A stretch of 64,000 nucleotides of DNA from Liolophura sinensis. Its lineage: Eukaryota > Mollusca > Polyplacophora > Chitonida > Chitonidae. The notes under the pieces are model-generated. The model was not told the DNA's origin. It ran no database searches and saw only the letters and a program-made list of their open reading frames with translations. Where the stretch lies: the NCBI RefSeq assembly GCF_032854445.1, contig NC_088296.1:21071853-21135852 (forward strand), given 5' to 3'. Each line of letters starts with the position of its first letter. Position 1 is the first letter of the stretch. Positions 59,445 through 64,000 of this stretch are shown in pieces. The translations under genes and the position numbers were made by a program.

Positions 59445-59900
59445 GCCCCCGTTAAGGGAGGCGACTGTATTAAACAACGCATGCGTATAAAATGCTTTTT
59501 ACTGTTTTACTCGAGCTTCTGGTTATGATAACACAGAATAAGTGTGTTGGTATAAGTATTATTATTTGCTATGGGATTAAAACAAAAAACGGTCCGCTGA
59601 CACTAAGTATATTCCGTTATGCTCCGTGAAAGGTGTTATTTAGCTTTTTAACATGAAAACATGAAAGGCCTCATGCCTCTAGAGATCGCGAGAGGACGGC
59701 TTACGGAATATGCATGAACACAATCGTGAGTGCCTGTTGAAGAATCAGTGTGTTGTTTTGAGAAATTCAAGTAGAGATTATACGTGGGCCACTAGGAAGC
59801 CGGCCAAAAAGAAAGTAATTCTGGGCGAACGTAAACACTCAGTGCAATTCTGACGTTTGACATTATAACAGGGAAGCTATGTTCTGTTTTCACAGAAGGC
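59445..59900. repeat. Dispersed repeat J, copy 3
   Basis: Near-identical to 28265-28740. Confidence 0.85.
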
Positions 59901-60194
59901 CTACTCAGAGACATTTATCACTTCCGACAAAATCTTCAGGATCCAGATTATTGCTGTTGTGTATGAACCCTGATAAAATACAAGCCAAGATTTCTTCTTA
60001 AAAATTATCTACGGTGAATTTATTTATTGATTGATTTGATTGATGTTTTATGCCGTACTCAAGAATATTTCACTTATACCACGGCGATCACCATCAGGGT
60101 GGAAATCGGTCAGAGCCGGAGGAAAACCCACGGCCATCCGCATGTTCTAAGGTGAATTAACACAGAAATGCTAGATGCATGTAATATACTATAC

Positions 60195-60369
60195 CAGGTC
60201 GTTCGATAAGTGCTAACGGCTGTTGATTTCTAGGTCATTCGATAACTGCTAACGGCTGTTGATTTCTAGGTCGTTCGATAACTGCTAACGGCTGTTGATT
60301 TCTGGCGGCATTGGACAGATATCCACACAGGATGATCATAACGCAGATGGTCTTGTAAAGTAACTCCAT
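60195..60369 (-). CDS. P5: first exon with signal peptide and NQQPL repeats
   Basis: ATG at 60369 (minus) begins MELLYKTICVMIILCGYLSN, a clear signal peptide with likely cleavage near NAA. Then come three 36-bp repeats, each encoding RNQQPLA(V/L)IERP. In the second repeat the Arg codon CGA has become TGA (60237-60235), so as read the product stops after 44 residues. The third repeat and a donor CCTG|GTATAG follow in frame, 58 codons plus one base, phase 1 like the other P first exons. Either this makes a short secreted peptide or it is a recent pseudogene by CpG decay. No second exon is visible; the expected place is occupied by the minisatellite. Confidence 0.6.
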
Positions 60370-60473
60370 CTTCTTAACAGCTCACAGGGCTTTACTCAGA
60401 AGTGCGTTGTAGAGTCGCTACTGTACACACGCGATCTGTGAAAGTCGGGGTTTCAACTTACTACACGAAGCGG

Positions 60474-60480
60474 ATATAAA
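60474..60480 (-). promoter_or_regulatory. TATA box of P5
   Basis: TTTATAT on the minus strand, 111 bp before the ATG. The paralogous P3 site is mutated. Confidence 0.5.
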
Positions 60481-60769
60481 ACATGTATAATTCATGAATT
60501 TCGCAGTTCTTGCACTGGACAAAAGTAAAGTAGCACAGCCCAATTCAGCTTCAAAAATTTACACACGTGACATTCGTGTGATACGTGTCTTTATATAAAT
60601 ATAAATGGAGTTATTCTTTAGCTAGATGAAGGAAAGCTTTATATTGTAAAAAGGACTTGTCTCCTTGGTCAGTTCATTATCCAAAACCCATAATGATGCT
60701 TCAGATCTGACTGGTTGTTACAGTCTTTGACTGACAAAACGACAGCTTTCACATTTCAACACATATTTT

Positions 60770-61620
60770 GGCAAGCTAGCGACGAACTTTCCCACGTGTA
60801 ATGTACAGGTGTGCAAACCATTGCGGGAGACAGATAGTCTTCAGCTAAGGTGCTTTCTATTTCCACAGACGTTGCTTTATTTTGTGGCAAAAGTGTGAGA
60901 GAAGGTATGTTGAGAAGGTATGGCGGTTTTATTTGACATTTTTAACTGTTTTCTGTCGGTTTGTTATTTTACTCTGAAACCTGGCATCGGTAATCTCCTT
61001 ATGCATTCGCGAAAGACGTGGCAAATAGACTTCATCTGTCCTCGTTAGCTTCATTGTAAACAGTGCTCACAAGGAAAGCAACAACGGAGTGAAGTAAGTA
61101 GTCCCATTTAAGCCCATTGGATCGGAAATGTGTTACTTACGACTGTTATCCATCACACACAAGGCCCAGACATCGGAACAGGCGAAGTTTTAGACAAACC
61201 TTGTGCACGCCAAACAAGCCGACTACACCTAAAAAATTAATCTGTTAATTTTAACAGAGTCTGTTGTCTGAGTGATACTAGATTGTAATCTGTTATAACA
61301 TAGGACTGTGTCATATTCAACATAATATCCTGTTAGTGGAATACAATCTTTATGTTGAATTAATAGAATATGAGCGTTTTACGTAACAGAATAATCTGTT
61401 ATGCAAAATACACTCTAGCATCACCCAGACAACAGATTTTCTGTTAGAATTATCCGATTAATTTTTTGGGTGCAGATGTCATATTAAACCCAGATATAGG
61501 CATGCTGCTATTAGACTGTCCATATATAAGAACGATGGGAATGAATTATGGGACAGTCGGCCTGTACAACACCAGAACATGGCTCCAAGGACCATTCTTA
61601 ACATCTATATATGTCTGATT
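60770..61620. repeat. Third, partial copy of unit E
   Basis: Matches 30657-31600 with several deletions; includes the third MITE copy. The reading frames seen in E1 and E2 are not preserved. Confidence 0.88.
61226..61466. mobile_element. MITE, copy 3
   Basis: 'attaatctgttaattttaac' left; right end degenerated ('gttagaattatccgattaat'). Confidence 0.7.
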
Positions 61621-61639
61621 AAATTAATTAAATACAGTG

Positions 61640-62490
61640 AACGCCGACATATTCAGGGGAGGTTTTGGTGGCGGGCGTTTTGACTATAGAATTGTTAAAA
61701 AACGGTGACATATTGGATATGGGACGGAGTTATGTCCCCCAACGTGTTTTGACTGAGGGCGACACCTGTTACCTAAACTGCTATCGACTTACAGGATAAG
61801 ACAGCACCTGGCTAAAACATCTTTCAGTCGAAAGCAGATACTCAAGCTTTCTCAACAGCATCAAACTATTTTGATGACATTTCACAGAATAACATGTAGA
61901 ATAAAATAACAATGCTGCACAGATGGCTGGTATGAACCATCTTGAGAATTTTATCCAGTCAAACACGATGCTATCAGATTACGTGGTCTAAGCTGTGACG
62001 TAGCCTTTACCCATTCACTCCGTGAAGTGACGTGTTATAACACAGAACTACTGCATAAGACATCGCTTTGGTATAGTTTACAACGATTTAGTTACGTGTA
62101 GCCAACGGGCCATTTCACACAGTGTTGTGGGGCCAGTCTGTATTATTTTACGGGTCACCACAGACGCAAAATCAGTTGATTTACAAGCCCTATACTATTC
62201 AACGATGGTCCCAAGCCGAATCCATCTCCTCAAGTACATTTTTATCGTTCAGCATTTGGTCGGCAGTCTCTAAATAACAAATGTCAGGTGCGTTCTGTGA
62301 CGTCTGCGATAATTAGGTCAGCTCTGCTTTCATCTTGGATGTCACCGCTACAATCTTGAAGCATATAATCCAGCGACCATGTAATGCCTAGATCAACCTC
62401 AGTGGTGCTTATTTCCGTTTGTTTCAGAATTGAGCATGAATATAGTGGTACAACAATACTAATGTAAATTATAAAGATTTAAGCGGGGTC
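61640..62490. repeat. Duplicated block F, copy 2
   Basis: Paralogue of 33985-34900. About 180 bp at 61808-61985 are unique to this copy and contain a 61-codon minus-strand frame starting MFDWIKFSRW with a hydrophobic run and a GTAAGT donor at its end; not supported by a second exon or motif. Confidence 0.85.
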
Positions 62491-62931
62491 AAAATCACCA
62501 GCATAACCCCTCCGGGGGCAACGGCCTGAGCCAGGAATATCCCGGCGGTACATCTGCAGCCAGGCTATTTAAACAGGATACTTTCCTTCTATTTTATGCA
62601 AAACTAATCTGTGGAATCACCGGATTAACGGATAAGAGCTTAAACTACCACAAAATTGCAAGCATAATTTTCGTCATTACAACAAATCTGAATCAAATAA
62701 AAGACGGTGGTACTTGATCGCACAAGAATGTCCTTCCCACCGCGTCTTATGCTGGGAGGACACTGGATAGGGCTCGAAATATAGCCTCAACCATCTGAAG
62801 GTTTTTAGTCATATAGACTTCCTGATATTTCCAGTGTTGATGAATAAAAATTCATCATCAATGGTGGGTGTTATGGTTTATGAATTAGACGCCTGTGGAA
62901 GTTTCGCATAGTTTTTGTCGTCTTTCAGTAC

Positions 62932-63095
62932 TATTCATAGAATTTATCCAGGCAATTCTGTCAAAGAATTTATATTCATAGAATTTATCCAGGCATTTCT
63001 GTCAAGGAATGAATATTCATAGAACTTATCCAGGCAATTCTAACAAGGAATGAATATTCATAGAATTTATCCAGGCAATTTAATTAAGGAGTGAG
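62932..63095. repeat. 41-bp tandem repeat, four units
   Basis: Unit begins 'attcatagaatttatccagg'. Block G copy 1 has a single unit at 37540-37580. Confidence 0.9.
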
Positions 63096-63522
63096 AGCAT
63101 CACAGATAGAAGTAACGTGTCCCGTTCATTTATAACGTCATGGTTAATGAACATGAGCAATAGAGTCACGAGTGACAGGTGTTCAGATACAGGCTCAGTT
63201 CAGATCCTCACGGATTTCTGATGACCCAACATTACTCTGTAGGGTACATAACATACAATGTAAAACAACAATAGTATTTCAAGGTCTAGTGTTTTTGCAG
63301 CGTCATATTCCCGGTGTTCTCTTTAGTATGTCACGGATCAGTGTGGAAAACTGTGGGGATTCCCCATGAAAAAAAAAAGGTTATCCTTACGCTCTTACTA
63401 TCAGCGGGAATATATCACCATGCTCAGCTCGTTACAGACTGAAAGACGTCCCTATGTAGAGGCGTTCTCGCTGATGATATGAGCGTAGGTTATCGCGGGA
63501 TTATCCGTCATCGGCAAGCATA

Positions 63523-63640
63523 TATATTTATCTACTTACTGGATTGGTGTTTTACGCCGTATTCAAGAATATTTCACCTATTGGACGGCGACCAGCATTA
63601 TGGTGGGAGGAAACTGGGCAGAATCACGATGAACGAATCT
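63523..63640 (-). mobile_element. tRNA-SINE family 1, 3' half
   Basis: Orthologue of 37975-38080. Confidence 0.85.
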
Positions 63641-63729
63641 GTGATCGTGCACATTATAGTGGCGATCACACTGGAGAAGAGACTTATCGCTGTCTCCATA
63701 CATAATGTCACATGGAGAATGCCTGCGGT

Positions 63730-64000
63730 TCAACGCCTTTAACACAGGGCACCCTGCCTTCAATGCTAGCCAATCAGTGTCGATTCTGTATCCTTTTAAA
63801 AAGTCGTATGCTGTGTACTCATTTAAATACGAAAGTCATTTGCAAAATTTTAAAAAATGTTGTAATGGGTAGGATGGTTTTATGTTTCATGTATTCAGCC
63901 TCCGCCCACTTTGCCGGGTTACAGTTTTGGTACTGGTGATGTTTGGAACATTAGCGAGTGCCAGTCCCTCGATTCGACTGATTTACTCCAAAACGGTATG
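63730..64000. repeat. Duplicated block H, copy 2 (runs off the window)
   Basis: Paralogue of 39690-40000. The 1.6 kb between blocks G and H in copy 1, which contains P4 exon 2, is missing here. Confidence 0.88.

Larger units (their letters stand above)
58715..60740. repeat. Duplicated block D, copy 2
   Basis: Collinear with 27220-29480. It holds a SINE (+) at 59160-59305, repeat J at 59445-59900, a SINE (-) at 60015-60145 and P5 exon 1. Confidence 0.9.
62740..63660. repeat. Duplicated block G, copy 2
   Basis: Paralogue of 37340-38100, ending with the SINE (-) at 63523-63640. Confidence 0.88.

Noticed and set aside
61781-61966. 61-codon minus-strand ORF with hydrophobic start
   Set aside because: Present in only one duplicate, no motif, phase-0 donor unlike the P genes, no second exon.

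Overview
The window is animal nuclear DNA, most likely from a mollusc and probably a bivalve. The evidence is AT-rich intergenic sequence, GT-AG introns, dozens of copies of a tRNA-derived SINE of a type I associate with molluscs (head close to GGCCTCCGTGGCTCAG, body with GCTGGCCGCCGTCGTATAAG, AAATAAATAAAT tail), a second tRNA-derived SINE family, and MITEs. The species cannot be fixed from sequence alone. Nothing looks bacterial; there is no CRISPR array, rRNA gene or intact tRNA gene.

Main result: hidden among repeats is a small family of genes for short secreted cysteine-rich peptides, seen only after joining exons. Three two-exon genes can be built: P1 (+; exons 2689-2788 and 5663-5820), P2 (-; 18384-18279 and 15632-15433) and P4 (-; 42659-42569 and 39489-39329). 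In each, exon 1 encodes a signal peptide plus a short propeptide and ends in phase 1, the intron is 2.6-3.1 kb, and exon 2 encodes one module with the spacing C-x2-C-x4-C-x4-C-x3-C-x(1-2)-C, a Trp between Cys2 and Cys3, and a basic tail. Two more first exons, P3 (29161-29031, broken) and P5 (60369-60195, one in-frame stop), lie in a duplicated block. They carry a 12-residue repeat containing NQQPL, the same propeptide core as P2. I do not recognise the family; secreted host-defence or signalling peptides are the obvious hypotheses.

Layout. 1-2345 is block B (paralogue 48059-49870). 2.4-6 kb holds P1, with a foldback element in its intron. 8.8-13.9 kb is block A (paralogue 41.2-47.7 kb). 14-19 kb holds P2 and a candidate exon. 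19.5-20.15 kb is block C (paralogue 50.06-50.68 kb). 20.4-21.3 kb has nested tandem repeats. 24.4-25.8 kb holds the last two coding exons of ribosomal protein gene RPS27, with a DNA transposon in the intron between them. 26.6-29.5 kb is block D with a 44-bp minisatellite and P3 (paralogue 56.7-60.7 kb, with P5). 29.9-34 kb is a 2039-bp tandem duplication (block E). 34-40 kb is blocks F, G and H, with paralogues at 61.6-64 kb. 39.3-42.7 kb holds P4. 51.5-55.8 kb is a broken non-LTR retrotransposon.

The blocks recur in the same order at offsets of about 24-34 kb, so the window spans parts of two to three diverged tandem copies of a large segment that carries this peptide gene family. Most long open frames here are stop-free repeats or SINEs, not genes.
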